Shown here: one piece after another, positions 27,291-37,115 of the stretch
How the letters are laid out: each line of letters begins with the position of its first letter
Position numbering within the stretch: the first letter of the stretch is position 1
Source: Hyphomicrobiales bacterium
GTDB taxonomy: Bacteria > Pseudomonadota > Alphaproteobacteria > Rhizobiales > Beijerinckiaceae
Reading direction: 5' to 3'
DNA length: 64,000 bases
NCBI GenBank assembly: GCA_930633495.1
Contig: CAKNFJ010000001.1
Span: 2,415,001-2,479,000, forward strand
The notes under the pieces: generated by a model
What the model saw: only the letters and a program-made list of their open reading frames with translations
What the model was told of the DNA's origin: nothing
Databases searched by the model: none
Position numbers and translations under genes: made by a program

Positions 27291-28379
27291 ATGAGTGCGG
27301 TCGCAACGCTGCTGCGAGATCTCGAAAACACGATGGCGCGCGGGTCCGGCGACGAGCGCGCCGAGATGCTGTCGCGCCTGACCGACCTGTTCCTCGCGAC
27401 CGCAGGCGACATGGGCGACGAGCAGGTCGGCGTCTTCGACGCGGTGATCGGGCGGCTGTCGCGGGCGATCGAGCTGCGCGCCCGGGTCGAGCTGTCGGAG
27501 CGGATCGCGCCCGTGCCGAACGCGCCGGTCGGCGTCGTGCGCCAGCTCGCCCTAGACGAGATCGCCGTGGCGCGGGCGGTGCTGGTCCAGTCGCCGCGCC
27601 TCACCGATCAGGACCTCGTCGCCGTTTCCGCCGCCAAGGGCCGGGATCATATGCTCGCCATCACCGAACGCCCCGACCTCGGCGAGCCCGTCACCGATTT
27701 CCTGATCCTGCGCGGCGGCCGCGTCGTGACCCATGCGGTCGCGGCCAACCAGAGCGCTCGCTTCTCGCGCCACGGCATGGGCGTGCTGGTGATGCGCGCC
27801 GCCCAGGACGACGCCTTGCAGGCCACGCTCGGCCTGCGGCACGATATTCCGGCCGAGCTCGTCGGCCAGCTCATGGCCGCGGCGAAGAGTTTTGCGCGCC
27901 GGCGGCTGAGCGAAAACCTGGAGCCGGCCCTGGCCGGAGAGCTCGACGGCGCCGTCGAACGCAGCGCCAGCGCCATCGCCGCCAGCGGCCGGATGCCCGG
28001 CGAGCTCGGCGCCATCAGCGCCGCGCTGGTCCAGGTCCGCGAGCTGAACGAAGCCGGCCTGCTCGACGAGGCGAAACTGCGCGACTTCGCGCGCGAAGGG
28101 GCATCGGAGCACGCCATCTGTGCCGTCGCGGTGCTGGCCCAGCTCGGCCTGCCGGCCAGCGAGCAGGTCGTCCTCGGCAGCGACCGCGAAGCCATCCTGA
28201 TCGTCGCGCGCGGGCTCGGCTGGTCGTGGGAGACGACGGCCGCGCTGATCTCGCTGCGCAAGGATCAGGGAAAATCGCAGGCCGCGCTCGACCGTGCCCG
28301 CGAGCGCTTCCGCGATCTCGCGCAGAGCACGGCCCAGCGCGTGCTCGGCTTCCTCAGGATGCGCGACGCAAAGCCGTGA
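27291..28379 (+). CDS. DUF2336 family protein
   Basis: This 362-residue, mostly helical protein matches the DUF2336 family common in alphaproteobacteria. The family core begins around LSRLTDLFLATAGDMGDEQ, with repeated Ala/Leu-rich helices and a C-terminal block (GWSWETTAALISLR). No function is established and no catalytic motif is visible. It is the only rightward gene in a long leftward region. Its 3' end overlaps the end of trmB by 26 bp in convergent orientation. Confidence 0.85.
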   Translation: MSAVATLLRDLENTMARGSGDERAEMLSRLTDLFLATAGDMGDEQVGVFDAVIGRLSRAIELRARVELSERIAPVPNAPVGVVRQLALDEIAVARAVLVQSPRLTDQDLVAVSAAKGRDHMLAITERPDLGEPVTDFLILRGGRVVTHAVAANQSARFSRHGMGVLVMRAAQDDALQATLGLRHDIPAELVGQLMAAAKSFARRRLSENLEPALAGELDGAVERSASAIAASGRMPGELGAISAALVQVRELNEAGLLDEAKLRDFAREGASEHAICAVAVLAQLGLPASEQVVLGSDREAILIVARGLGWSWETTAALISLRKDQGKSQAALDRARERFRDLAQSTAQRVLGFLRMRDAKP

Positions 28380-29049
28380 GGTAGCTGGACACGCGGCCCT
28401 CGCGCACGGCCTTGGCCTCGTAACGGGTCCGGATCCAGCCGGGATAGGGCGTGCGCCAGTCGCCGGGCCGCTCGTCGGTCCAGTCGAAATCGGGCGAAGC
28501 CAGCAGCCGCGACAGCGTCCAGCCGACGTAATCGTCGATATCGCTGGCAAAGCGGAAGCGGCCGCCGGACCTGAGAGCGCGCGCGAACAGGGCAAGCGTT
28601 TGCTCGGACACGAAACGGCGCTTGCGCTGGCGGCGCTTCGGCCACGGATCGGGATAGAGCAGGTCGATCGCGTCGAGGCTGCCAGCCGGGAACCGCGGCA
28701 GCAGCAGCGCGGCATCGTCGTCCCAGACCCGGATATTGGTCAGCCCCTCGCGCTCGGCCACGGCCAGGAACTTGGCCATGCCGTTGATGAAGGGCTCGAC
28801 GCCGATGAAACCGATCTGCGGGCTTTCGCGCATCCGCATCAGCAGGTGCTCGCCGCCGCCGAAGCCGATCTCGAGGCGGACCGCCTCGACCGGCTGCGGA
28901 AAGAGCGCCTTCAGATCCGCGATCTCGCCTTCGGGCAAGCGCAGGCGCGGCAGCGTGTGCTCGATCAGATGGCTCTGGCCGTCGCGCAGCGCCTTGCCCT
29001 TGCGGCGTCCATAGAAGGCGCGGTCGTCATGATCGGGGTGGTAGGTCAT
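28354..29049 (-). CDS. trmB: tRNA (guanine-46-N7)-methyltransferase
   Basis: This 231-residue SAM-dependent enzyme methylates G46 in tRNA variable loops. It shows the SAM-binding loop EIGFGGGEHLL, the INGMAKFLAVAE segment and LYPDPWPKRRQRKRRF, the family signature. The C-terminus ends with the YEAKA-type block. It follows metK across a palindrome and terminator. Its tail overlaps the convergent DUF2336 gene. Confidence 0.95.
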   Translation of the reverse strand: MTYHPDHDDRAFYGRRKGKALRDGQSHLIEHTLPRLRLPEGEIADLKALFPQPVEAVRLEIGFGGGEHLLMRMRESPQIGFIGVEPFINGMAKFLAVAEREGLTNIRVWDDDAALLLPRFPAGSLDAIDLLYPDPWPKRRQRKRRFVSEQTLALFARALRSGGRFRFASDIDDYVGWTLSRLLASPDFDWTDERPGDWRTPYPGWIRTRYEAKAVREGRVSSYLTALRRAS

Positions 29050-29084
29050 GATCGTCTTCGTGTCGCTTTGTCCAATGGAACGCC

Positions 29085-29172
29085 GTCATTCCGGACGCAG
29101 CGAAGCGGAGGTCCGGAATCCATCATGGAGCTGCGCGCTTTGCGATGGATCCCGGGTCAAGCCCGGGATGAC
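29085..29172. repeat. GTCATTCCGGA...GGGATGAC palindrome
   Basis: The outer arms GTCATTCCGGA and CCCGGGATGAC are imperfect complements, and the inner GGAATCCATC/GATGGATCCC pair is related to the copy at 7610. It lies between metK and trmB. Confidence 0.8.
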
Positions 29173-29208
29173 GGCGGTGTTTCAGCGACCTCATCCATCA
29201 AGTCAAAG

Positions 29209-29239
29209 AAAAAAGGCCGGGTGGACCCCGGCCTTTCCG
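29209..29239 (-). terminator. Intrinsic terminator after metK
   Basis: On the minus strand the hairpin AAAGGCCGGGG/CCCGGCCTTT is followed by TTTTTTC, about 22 nt past the metK stop. It separates metK from trmB transcription. Confidence 0.85.
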
Positions 29240-29260
29240 TTCGTGACCCGATGGGCTGCC

Positions 29261-30466
29261 TCAGGCGACGGCCTTCTTCAGCGCGTCGACGAGGTCGGTC
29301 TTCTCCCAGGAGAAGGAGCCGTCACGGCCGGCCTTGCGGCCGAAATGGCCGTAGGCCGAAGTCTTGGCGTAGATCGGCTTGTTGAGGCCGAGATGATTGC
29401 GGATGCCGTTCGGCGAGAGATCGACCAGCTTGCCGAGGACGTCCTCGAGCTTGGCCTCGTCGACCTTGCCGGTGCCGTGCAGGTCGACATAGATCGACAG
29501 CGGCTTGGCGACACCGATGGCGTAGGAGAGCTGGATCGTGGCGCGGTCGGCGAGCTTGGCCGCGACGACGTTCTTGGCGAGGTAACGCGCCGCATAAGCC
29601 GCCGAACGGTCGACCTTGGTCGGATCCTTGCCCGAGAAGGCGCCGCCGCCATGCGGGGCCGCGCCGCCATAGGTGTCGACGATGATCTTGCGGCCGGTGA
29701 GGCCGGCGTCGCCGTCCGGCCCGCCGATCACGAACTTGCCGGTCGGGTTGATGTGCCAGACCGTGTCCTTGGAGATCCAGCCGTCCGGCAGCGCTTGGCG
29801 GATATAGGGCTCGACGATCTTGCGGACATCGGCGGACGACAGCGTCTCGTCGAGATGCTGGGTCGAGAGCACGATCTGGGTGACGCCGACCGGCTTGCCG
29901 TTCTCGTACTTGACGGTGACCTGGCTCTTGGCGTCCGGGCCGAGCTTGGCGGCGTCGCCCTCGCCCTTCTTGCGGGCGAGTGTCAGGGTCTCGAGGATCT
30001 TGTGGGCATAGTAGATCGGGGCGGGCAGCAGCTCGGGCGTCTCGCGGCTGGCATAGCCGAACATGATGCCCTGGTCGCCGGCGCCGACATCCTTGTTGCC
30101 GGCCTCATCGACACCCACGGCGATATCCGCGGATTGCGGATGCAGCAGCACGTCGATCTTGCACTTCTTCCAGTGGAAGCCGTCCTGCTCGTAGCCGATC
30201 GCCTTGATCGCCTTGCGCGCGGCCGATTTGACCTTGCTCTTCATCGCCTTTTCATCGAGCGAGGTGCGAACCTCGCCGGCGATGACGACGCGATTGGTCG
30301 TCGCGAGCGTCTCGCAGGCGACGCGAACCTTGCTCGCATCCATGCCCGCCTTGGCGGCTTCCTTGAAGAAGAGATCGACGATCTCGTCGGAGATGCGGTC
30401 GCAGACCTTGTCGGGATGGCCCTCGGAGACGGACTCGCTGGTGAACAGATAATTCTGGCGTGACAC
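29261..30466 (-). CDS. metK: S-adenosylmethionine synthetase
   Basis: This 401-residue enzyme makes SAM from methionine and ATP. The N-terminal [16 protein letters not shown] block holds the active-site His and Lys. [12 protein letters not shown] is the substrate loop, and [22 protein letters not shown] is represented by its [12 protein letters not shown] core. The start is GTG 30466, with a purine-rich GGGG about 10 nt upstream. A credible promoter and hairpin leader precede it. Confidence 0.97.
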   Translation of the reverse strand: MSRQNYLFTSESVSEGHPDKVCDRISDEIVDLFFKEAAKAGMDASKVRVACETLATTNRVVIAGEVRTSLDEKAMKSKVKSAARKAIKAIGYEQDGFHWKKCKIDVLLHPQSADIAVGVDEAGNKDVGAGDQGIMFGYASRETPELLPAPIYYAHKILETLTLARKKGEGDAAKLGPDAKSQVTVKYENGKPVGVTQIVLSTQHLDETLSSADVRKIVEPYIRQALPDGWISKDTVWHINPTGKFVIGGPDGDAGLTGRKIIVDTYGGAAPHGGGAFSGKDPTKVDRSAAYAARYLAKNVVAAKLADRATIQLSYAIGVAKPLSIYVDLHGTGKVDEAKLEDVLGKLVDLSPNGIRNHLGLNKPIYAKTSAYGHFGRKAGRDGSFSWEKTDLVDALKKAVA

Positions 30467-30481
30467 GGTCGCAGGACCCCT

Positions 30482-30533
30482 GAATCAGCACATTGAAAAG
30501 GCCGGCGCACGCACCAGCCTCAGGAAACGCCAC
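30482..30533 (-). promoter_or_regulatory. Hairpin leader of metK
   Basis: On the minus strand, just after the predicted transcription start, a strong stem forms from GGCTGGTG and CGCCGGCC. It is enclosed by CCTGA and TCAGG, which can pair around it. The element lies entirely in the metK 5' leader. It does not match the SAM-II or SAM/SAH aptamer sequences as I know them, so any regulatory role is conjecture. Confidence 0.3.
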
Positions 30534-30534
30534 G

Positions 30535-30562
30535 TCTTTACAGCGGACGCGTTCGCCGTCAA
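30535..30562 (-). promoter_or_regulatory. metK promoter
   Basis: On the minus strand TTGACG (30562-30557) and TAAAGA (30540-30535) are separated by 16 bp, a good sigma70-type match. It lies about 70 bp before the metK start. Confidence 0.55.
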
Positions 30563-30588
30563 GCGAATAATCCGTTTATCGGGAGGAA

Positions 30589-30606
30589 CGTTCGTCCTGA
30601 CGAACG
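30589..30606. promoter_or_regulatory. Inverted repeat between xre and metK promoter
   Basis: CGTTCGTC and GACGAACG form a perfect 8-bp inverted repeat with a 2-bp centre. It lies 26 bp upstream of the metK -35 box and just after the xre stop. No T tract follows, so an operator is more likely than a terminator. The adjacent XRE protein is an obvious candidate ligand, but this is inference. Confidence 0.45.
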
Positions 30607-30620
30607 AACACAGAGCCGAT

Positions 30621-31034
30621 TCAAGCTGTTTCGCTGTCTTCCTCGCCCAGCGCCTCGACGAGGTCGATGATCCTGCGCCGAACCCGGCCGCTCTTGATGC
30701 GGGTGAAGGCCTTGGTGAGCTGCACGCCCTCGCTGGTCGCGAGAAAGTCCGAGATATAGGCGGTCGCGGACGAATCCGCGAAGCCGCCGGCCGGCGTATC
30801 GACCGTCGGAGCCCCGTCGAAGAAGAAGGAGACCGGCACGTCCAGCATCTTGGCGATCTGCTGCAGGCGGCTCGCGCTGATGCGGTTGGAGCCCTTCTCG
30901 TATTTCTGAACCTGCTGGAAGGTCAGGCCGAGCGCATCGCCCAGCTTTTCCTGGCTGATGCCCGCGAGCATCCGGCGCATGCGGACGCGGCTACCGACGT
31001 GCTTGTCGATCGGATTGGGGACCTTCTTGATCAT
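30621..31034 (-). CDS. XRE-family transcriptional regulator
   Basis: This 137-residue protein has a Cro/CI-type helix-turn-helix at about residues 15-70 (VRMRRMLAGISQEKLGDALGLT, then FQQVQKYEKGSNRISASRLQQIA). A short C-terminal acidic helical region follows. It is conserved between lnt and metK in Rhizobiales. Its regulon is unknown from sequence; the neighbouring palindrome upstream of metK makes metK or self-regulation possible. Confidence 0.92.
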   Translation of the reverse strand: MIKKVPNPIDKHVGSRVRMRRMLAGISQEKLGDALGLTFQQVQKYEKGSNRISASRLQQIAKMLDVPVSFFFDGAPTVDTPAGGFADSSATAYISDFLATSEGVQLTKAFTRIKSGRVRRRIIDLVEALGEEDSETA

Positions 31035-31158
31035 GATTAACCTGCTCTGCGTCAGTCGTCATGACCAGGAGCGCCATCCTGGTCGGCGCGAAACCGTGTG
31101 TATTATAGGCTCCTGGAACGGTCCACTGTTATCGTAAAATTTGTTCCAAATGGGATGA

Positions 31159-32751
31159 TCACGCCCGCCAGAATCGGGAAAAAGCCATAAAAATAAGCAA
31201 CATGCCTGCAAAAAGCGCATCGCCGGCGCGGCCGTAAAGCGTGATCGGCCCGCTGCGCGGAAGGACGGAGTCGAGCACGCCCTCCACGCCCAGCGGCAGG
31301 CTCGCAAGCGTGCGGCCATAGGCATCGACCACGGCGGAGATCCCGGTATTGGCGACGCGCACCAGCGGCAGGCCCTCCTCGATGCTGCGCAGCCGCGCCT
31401 GCGCGAAATGCTGGTGCGGGCCGCTGGTCTGGCCGAACCAGCCATCATTCGTGACATTCAGGAAAAAGCCCGCGCGCGGTCCGCGCGACGTCACCTCGCC
31501 GGGGAAGACCGCCTCGTAGCAGATCAGCGGGGCCGCCGCCGGCAACCCCTTGACGGCCAGCGGCATACGGCTCGATCCCGCCGCGAAACCACCGGGAATG
31601 GAGACGAACTCGGAGAGGCCGACCCGGCGGATTAGGGCGTCGAGGAAGGGCGGCAGGTACTCGCCGAAGGGAACGAGGTGGACCTTGTCGTAGCTGCCGG
31701 TGATGACGCCTTCGTCGTTCACGACCTGGATCGCGTTGTAGATCGGCGGCCGCCCTTCTCCCGGCAGCATTTCGCCCGCCCTCGCCGCGCCGGTGATCAG
31801 CGTCACGTCGGGCGGAAGAGCCGCCGCGATGCGGGACAGCGCCTCCGGCGTGCGGCCGAGCAGGAAGGGAAAGGCGGATTCCGGCCAGATCACATGCGTG
31901 ACGGCTTGCAGGCCGGGCGTCGTCGGACTCGTCGCCCGATCACTGAGGGCGAGATAGTGGTTGAGGATGGCCTCGCCGTTGCGGCCGTTGAACTTGGCGT
32001 CCTGCGGCAGGTTCGGCTGCATCAGCCGGAGCTTGACCCCCGCCACGGCGGGCGAGGGCGCCGACGGAATGCGCCAGAAGCCGAAGGTGAACAGCCCTGC
32101 GAGAGCCGCCAGCGCCAGCAGCGGCGCGGTCCAGCGCTCCGCCGGGGACTTGGCGGTGCCGATCACCGCGGGCGCGGCGCCGATCGCCACGGCCAGCAGG
32201 GTCAATCCGTAGAGGCCCGCGAGCGCGGCGAACTGGGCGAGATGGATCTCGCCCGCCAGCATCATGCCGTAGACATTCCACGGAAAGCCGGTCAGCACAT
32301 GGCCGCGCAGCCATTCGCTCGCCGCCAGCGCCACGGCGAGCACGAGAATCCGCCGGCTCCCAGCCGGCCAAGCGAGGCGGGCGAGGCCGAAGGCACAAGC
32401 GGGAAAGAGCGCCAGAAACGCCGGCAGCGCGACGACACCAAGCGGCATCGCCCAGGCGAATTTGTCGGCCTCGACGAGGAACGCGGCGCCGAGCCACCAC
32501 AAACCGGCGAGGAAAAAGCCGAAGCCCCACCACCAGCCCACGGCGAAACCGGCCCGGAAACGGCGGCCGAGGCTGGTGCCGACCGCACCGTCGAGGAGCC
32601 AGACCGCGACGCTCATCGGGACGACGACGAGCGGCCAGAGATCGAGCGGCGGCAAGGCGAGCGCCCCGCTGGCACCCGCGAAAAGCGCGATGAACCGCCT
32701 CCGCCATCCCCAGGCGAGGATGACGGCCTCAGCGAGGCCCGCCAGACGCAT
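31159..32751 (-). CDS. lnt: Apolipoprotein N-acyltransferase
   Basis: This 530-residue inner-membrane enzyme adds the third acyl chain to lipoproteins. The first 200 or so residues form membrane helices. The nitrilase-like domain follows, with catalytic Glu in WPESAFPF, Lys in YDKVHLVPFGEY and Cys in LICYEAVFP. The ATG at 32751 shares a base with the corC stop (TGATG). A TTG one codon upstream is an alternative. Confidence 0.95.
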   Translation of the reverse strand: MRLAGLAEAVILAWGWRRRFIALFAGASGALALPPLDLWPLVVVPMSVAVWLLDGAVGTSLGRRFRAGFAVGWWWGFGFFLAGLWWLGAAFLVEADKFAWAMPLGVVALPAFLALFPACAFGLARLAWPAGSRRILVLAVALAASEWLRGHVLTGFPWNVYGMMLAGEIHLAQFAALAGLYGLTLLAVAIGAAPAVIGTAKSPAERWTAPLLALAALAGLFTFGFWRIPSAPSPAVAGVKLRLMQPNLPQDAKFNGRNGEAILNHYLALSDRATSPTTPGLQAVTHVIWPESAFPFLLGRTPEALSRIAAALPPDVTLITGAARAGEMLPGEGRPPIYNAIQVVNDEGVITGSYDKVHLVPFGEYLPPFLDALIRRVGLSEFVSIPGGFAAGSSRMPLAVKGLPAAAPLICYEAVFPGEVTSRGPRAGFFLNVTNDGWFGQTSGPHQHFAQARLRSIEEGLPLVRVANTGISAVVDAYGRTLASLPLGVEGVLDSVLPRSGPITLYGRAGDALFAGMLLIFMAFSRFWRA

Positions 32752-33740
32752 CAACCGGGCTCCATCGCCGCTTCTTCGGGGGCCGTCTGGTCGCGACGGT
32801 GAATCGTCAGGCGCTTCACGCGGCGCTGGTCAGAGTCGAGGATCTCAAAACTCAGCCCTTCCGGCCCCTCGACGACCTCGCCCTGTGCCGGGACGCGGCC
32901 TGCGAGCGTCACGATCAGGCCGCCGAGCGTGTCGATGTCGTCCGCGATCTCGTTCTGCGAGAGATCGACACCCGTCGCCTGCTTGAGCTCCTCGAGCGTG
33001 GCGCGGGCATCGGCGGTGAAGCTGCCCTCGCCGGCCGGCGCGATCGGCACTTCCTCGAGATCATGCTCGTCCTCGATGTCGCCGACGACGATCTCGATCA
33101 GATCCTCGATCGAGACGAGCCCGTCCGTGCCGCCATATTCGTCGATGACCAGCGCGATATGGGTGCGCGTCGCCTGCATCCGTACCAGAAGGTCCACGGC
33201 CGGCATCGAGGGCGGGACGTAGAGCACCGGACGCAGCAGCTTCGTCGCCGAAAGCGACGTCGTCAGATCGACGGCCGCGAGATCATGCGGCACGGCGAGC
33301 TTGCCGCTCTCCTGCGAAGGAACGTCTCCTTCGGGACGGGCCTTCTCGGCGATGTATTCGAGGAAGTCGCGGATATGGACCATGCCGCGCGGATCATCGA
33401 GCGTGTCGTCGAAAACCGGCAGGCGCGAATGCCCGGCCGTGCGGAAATGCGCAAGCAGCTCGTCGAGCGACGCATCCGCCGGCACCGCTACGATGTCGGC
33501 GCGCGGAATCATGACGTCGCCGACGCGGCGCTCGCGCAGGCTCAGCACATTGGTGAGCATCGAACGTTCCTGCGCGGAGAGGTCGGCGAGCTCGCCATTC
33601 TCCTCCGCCAGGGCCTCCACGATCTCCTCGCGCGCCGTGCCGCCGGCGCGCAGGCCGAGGCGTTCCAGGAACTGGCCGAGCCAGTGGCCGAGGCCACGGC
33701 CGTTGGTTTCGGATTGGGTTTGTCGACTGTCGTCGCTCAT
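32751..33740 (-). CDS. CorC/HlyC-type CBS-domain protein
   Basis: This 329-residue cytoplasmic protein has a CBS pair (starting VGDVMIPRADIVAVPAD, with a second CBS around RPVLYVPPSMPAVDLLVRMQ). A C-terminal CorC_HlyC domain (EGLSFEILDSDQRRVKRLTI) follows. It lacks the DUF21 membrane domain, as in E. coli CorC (YbeX), which is linked to Mg/Co efflux and ribosome homeostasis. Its place between ybeY and lnt matches the ybeZYX-lnt order of many Proteobacteria. Confidence 0.92.
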   Translation of the reverse strand: MSDDSRQTQSETNGRGLGHWLGQFLERLGLRAGGTAREEIVEALAEENGELADLSAQERSMLTNVLSLRERRVGDVMIPRADIVAVPADASLDELLAHFRTAGHSRLPVFDDTLDDPRGMVHIRDFLEYIAEKARPEGDVPSQESGKLAVPHDLAAVDLTTSLSATKLLRPVLYVPPSMPAVDLLVRMQATRTHIALVIDEYGGTDGLVSIEDLIEIVVGDIEDEHDLEEVPIAPAGEGSFTADARATLEELKQATGVDLSQNEIADDIDTLGGLIVTLAGRVPAQGEVVEGPEGLSFEILDSDQRRVKRLTIHRRDQTAPEEAAMEPG

Positions 33741-33751
33741 GGCTGCGGGGA

Positions 33752-34318
33752 CTATAGGGAAGAAGGAGCCGGCGCGGCAACGAGTTCGGCGTCGGCATAG
33801 GGATCGGCGATGCCGAGGCTGGCGAGCGCCGCGACCTCAAGCGCTTCCATCCGGTGCGCCTCGGCCTCGGTCTCGTGATCCTCGCCGAGCAGATGGAGCA
33901 ACCCGTGAATGACGAGGTGGCGCAGGTGGTCGGCGATGTCCTTGCCCTCCGCCTGCGCTTCGCGCTCGACGGTCTCATAGGCGATGACGATGTCCCCGAG
34001 CAGCGGGCTCGCCGCAATGCGCTCCGGCGGAGCCGCCGGGAAGGACAGGACGTTCGTCGCCTTGTCGAAGCCGCGCCAGTCGCGGTTGACGATGCGGATG
34101 CGCCTGTCGTCGGTCAGCAGCAGGCTGAGCTCGGCACCCGCCAGCGGCTTGCGCGGCGCGACACTCAGCCCGGCTTCGAGCGCCTGGTTGATCAGGCTGC
34201 GCAGGCTCGCGAGATTGCCGAGCGCCTGCCAGCGGCGCGACTGCGCCCTCAGATCGCAATCCAGCGATACCTTGCCGGGGCGCGGCGCCGAGCGCCGCCC
34301 CGGAGGTCGATCGTTCAT
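33752..34318 (-). CDS. ybeY: Endoribonuclease YbeY
   Basis: This 188-residue zinc metalloenzyme processes rRNA 3' ends and acts in ribosome quality control. The metal-binding motif HGLLHLLGEDHE contains the three zinc-binding His. The NVLSFPAAPPERIA block is also conserved. The start ATG overlaps the phoH stop (ATGA). Confidence 0.95.
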   Translation of the reverse strand: MNDRPPGRRSAPRPGKVSLDCDLRAQSRRWQALGNLASLRSLINQALEAGLSVAPRKPLAGAELSLLLTDDRRIRIVNRDWRGFDKATNVLSFPAAPPERIAASPLLGDIVIAYETVEREAQAEGKDIADHLRHLVIHGLLHLLGEDHETEAEAHRMEALEVAALASLGIADPYADAELVAAPAPSSL

Positions 34319-35484
34319 CGCGGTCGCTCCCGCGCCAACATCCGCTTCAGTCCTTCGCTGTCGCCCTCGCGATTCGGATCGCCGGGCGTTTCGGGATTGC
34401 GCAAACGCTCTTCCCGCTCCTCGCGCTCACGGCGCGACGCCGTCTCATAAGCCATGACGATGCGTCGCACCAGTTCATGCCTGACGACATCGCCCTCCTC
34501 GAAGCGGGCATAGCCGACGCCGTCGACGTCCTTGAGCAGCTTCACCGCCTCGACCAGACCCGAGCGCTGGCCCGGCGGCAGGTCGATCTGCGAGGGATCG
34601 CCGGTGATGATCATGCGCGAGCCCTCGCCCAGGCGGGTGAGGAACATCTTCATCTGCATCGAGGTGGCGTTCTGGGCCTCGTCGAGCAGCACGACGGCGT
34701 TGCTCAGCGTGCGGCCGCGCATGAAGGCGAGCGGCGCGATCTCGATCATGCCGGTCTGCAGGCCACGCTCGACATGGCGCGCCTCCATGAAGTCGTTGAG
34801 CGCGTCGTAGATCGGTCGCAGATAGGGATCGACCTTCTCGCGCATGTCGCCGGGCAGGAAACCGAGCCGCTCGCCGGCCTCCACCGCCGGGCGGGAGAGG
34901 ACCATGCGCTCGACGATGCCCTGCTCGATCAGCGAGACCGCATGGCCGACGGCAAGCCAGGTCTTGCCGGTGCCGGCCGGACCCTCGGCGAGCACGAGCT
35001 CATGGCGCTTGAGCTGGCGCAGATAGGCGTCCTGTGCGGCGTTGCGCGCCCTCACAGGTCCCCGCTTCCGGGTCACGACCGCATCGAAGGAGGCCTTTCC
35101 GACATCCGCCGCCGGGAAGAGCGAGCGCTGCACGTTGCTTTCCTCGATCGCCCCGTCGACCTCGCCGAGCGTCACGGAGGCACCCGCCTTAGCGCGGGCA
35201 TAGAGCGTCTTGAGGACCCGCCCCGCCTGTTCGGCGGTCTCGCGCGGCCCCTTCACCGTGACGTGGTTGCCATTGGGATTGACCACGACGCCGAGCCGGC
35301 GCTCGAGATGCGCGAGATGCTGGTCATATTGGCCGAAGACGAGGCTGGCGAGACGGTTGTCGTCGAAGGACAACACGACCTCGGTCGCCGACAACCCGTC
35401 GCGGCCCGCGCCCTCGGGGCGAGCTGGCGGCAGGTCGCGCCGCGGGGTTCTGTCGGGTCTGTGCGTCGAATCAGCCTGTGCCAA
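34315..35484 (-). CDS. phoH: PhoH-like ATPase (YbeZ)
   Basis: This 389-residue cytoplasmic ATPase has an N-terminal KH-like region and the PhoH domain, with Walker A GPAGTGKTWLAVG near residue 167 and Walker B VVLLDEAQNA. TGDPSQIDLP is the sensor motif. It acts with YbeY in RNA metabolism. I chose TTG 35484 because GGGAGA lies about 8 nt upstream; an ATG at 35562 would add 26 residues of atypical sequence. Confidence 0.93.
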   Translation of the reverse strand: MAQADSTHRPDRTPRRDLPPARPEGAGRDGLSATEVVLSFDDNRLASLVFGQYDQHLAHLERRLGVVVNPNGNHVTVKGPRETAEQAGRVLKTLYARAKAGASVTLGEVDGAIEESNVQRSLFPAADVGKASFDAVVTRKRGPVRARNAAQDAYLRQLKRHELVLAEGPAGTGKTWLAVGHAVSLIEQGIVERMVLSRPAVEAGERLGFLPGDMREKVDPYLRPIYDALNDFMEARHVERGLQTGMIEIAPLAFMRGRTLSNAVVLLDEAQNATSMQMKMFLTRLGEGSRMIITGDPSQIDLPPGQRSGLVEAVKLLKDVDGVGYARFEEGDVVRHELVRRIVMAYETASRREREEREERLRNPETPGDPNREGDSEGLKRMLARERPR

Positions 35485-35637
35485 ATGCGTCGTCTCCCTC
35501 GAGGGGGCCCTTGCACCCGTTCCCGCCGGGCAGGAGCGTCCGGCCGGGTCGTCTCGCAGCATAACCGAACGCTACAATCTCAGCCTGATGACAAGCCAAG
35601 CCCTTCCGGCAAGAGATGGGCACGAGCCGCAGCGTGC

Positions 35638-37008
35638 TCAAGCGGCCATGTCCTTTCCAGCCGTCTGTCCTGCCTGCGCCAGCCGGCCGAAGAGCGAGTT
35701 GGTACTGATCCGGTCGATCGTCACCTGCACGATCTCCCCGATCTGATTCGTCTCGCTCTCGATCTGCACAGCCTGCAGATAGGGTGACTTTCCGGCAAGC
35801 TGGCCGGGGTGACGTCCCGCACGCTCCAGCAAGACATCCACAGTCCGTCCGACCATGGCCGCGTTGAAAGCCTTGCGGTGGTGCTCGATGCGCTCCTGCA
35901 GCCGGTAGAGGCGCTCATCCATGACCGCGCGCGGAACCTGCGCGTCGATCTCGGCGGCCGGCGTTCCGGGGCGCGACGAATACTTGAAGGAATAGCTCGA
36001 AGCGAAGCCGATCTCGTCGACGAGACGGATCGTGTCCTCGAAATCGGCATCGGTCTCGCCCGGGAAGCCGACGATGAAATCCGAGGACAGGGCGATATCG
36101 GGACGCGCCTCGCGAATGCGCTCGATCAGGCGGCGATATTCGTCGCCCGTATGCTTGCGGTTCATCGCGGCGAGGATGCGGTCCGAGCCCGCCTGCACCG
36201 GCAGGTGCAGGAACGGCATCACCTGGGGCAGATCGCGATGGGCGGCGATGAGATCGTCGTCCATGTCCCTGGGGTGGCTGGTGGTGTAGCGGATGCGGGC
36301 GATGCCCGGCACTTCGGCGACGCGGCGCATCAACCGCGCCAGGCCCCAGACCGCCCCATCCGGCCCCTCGCCGTGATAGGCGTTGACGTTCTGGCCGATC
36401 AGCGTGACGTCGCGCACGCCGGCATCGGCCAGGCGCTCGACCTCGGCCAGAACCTGGGCGACGGGGCGCGAGAACTCGGCGCCGCGCGTATAGGGCACCA
36501 CGCAGAAGGCGCAGAACTTGTCGCAGCCCTCCTGGACCGTGACGAAGGCGGAGACGCCGCGCGCGCGGATGATCTGCGGCTTGGGCGCCGGCAGGAAGCC
36601 GAACTTGTCCTCGATCGGCAGATCGGTGTCGACGACGCGCTTCCTGGCCGCTTCCGCCAGCAGCTCCGGCAGGCGGTGATAGGCCTGCGGCCCGACCACG
36701 AGATCGACGGCGGGCTGGCGGCGCTGGATTTCGGCGCCCTCGGCCTGGGCGACGCAGCCAGCGACGACGATCTTCGTCTCCTGACCCTCCGCTTTCTGGG
36801 CGTTCTTGATGTCGCGCAGCTTGCCGAGCTCGGAATAGACCTTCTGCACCGCACGGTCGCGGATGTGGCAGGTGTTGAGCAGGATCAGGTCCGCGCCCTC
36901 CGGCGTCGCCGTCTCCTCATAGGCCTGGTGGCTCAGGATGTCGGCCATGCGCTGCCCGTCATAGACGTTCATCTGGCAGCCGAAGGACTTGATGTGAACT
37001 TTCTTCAT
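35638..37008 (-). CDS. miaB: tRNA-2-methylthio-N6-dimethylallyladenosine synthase
   Basis: This 456-residue radical-SAM enzyme methylthiolates i6A37 in tRNA. The N-terminal UPF0004 domain carries [13 protein letters not shown]. The radical-SAM cluster motif reads [15 protein letters not shown], and a C-terminal TRAM domain ends the protein. It heads the miaB-phoH-ybeY-corC-lnt run. Confidence 0.96.
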   Translation of the reverse strand: MKKVHIKSFGCQMNVYDGQRMADILSHQAYEETATPEGADLILLNTCHIRDRAVQKVYSELGKLRDIKNAQKAEGQETKIVVAGCVAQAEGAEIQRRQPAVDLVVGPQAYHRLPELLAEAARKRVVDTDLPIEDKFGFLPAPKPQIIRARGVSAFVTVQEGCDKFCAFCVVPYTRGAEFSRPVAQVLAEVERLADAGVRDVTLIGQNVNAYHGEGPDGAVWGLARLMRRVAEVPGIARIRYTTSHPRDMDDDLIAAHRDLPQVMPFLHLPVQAGSDRILAAMNRKHTGDEYRRLIERIREARPDIALSSDFIVGFPGETDADFEDTIRLVDEIGFASSYSFKYSSRPGTPAAEIDAQVPRAVMDERLYRLQERIEHHRKAFNAAMVGRTVDVLLERAGRHPGQLAGKSPYLQAVQIESETNQIGEIVQVTIDRISTNSLFGRLAQAGQTAGKDMAA

Positions 37009-37115
37009 CGTCGCGGATCAGGTCTCCAAAGCGTTTCCTTTACTGCGGATCGGGCGCCTTGGAAACGGCCCGGCCGCTTGCGGATGCGACAGGCAAACTG
37101 CGCGCCAACCCGGTT

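Noticed and set aside
30467..30534. A SAM riboswitch upstream of metK
   Set aside because: The leader folds but does not match the SAM-II or SAM/SAH core sequences I can recall, so I report only a hairpin leader.
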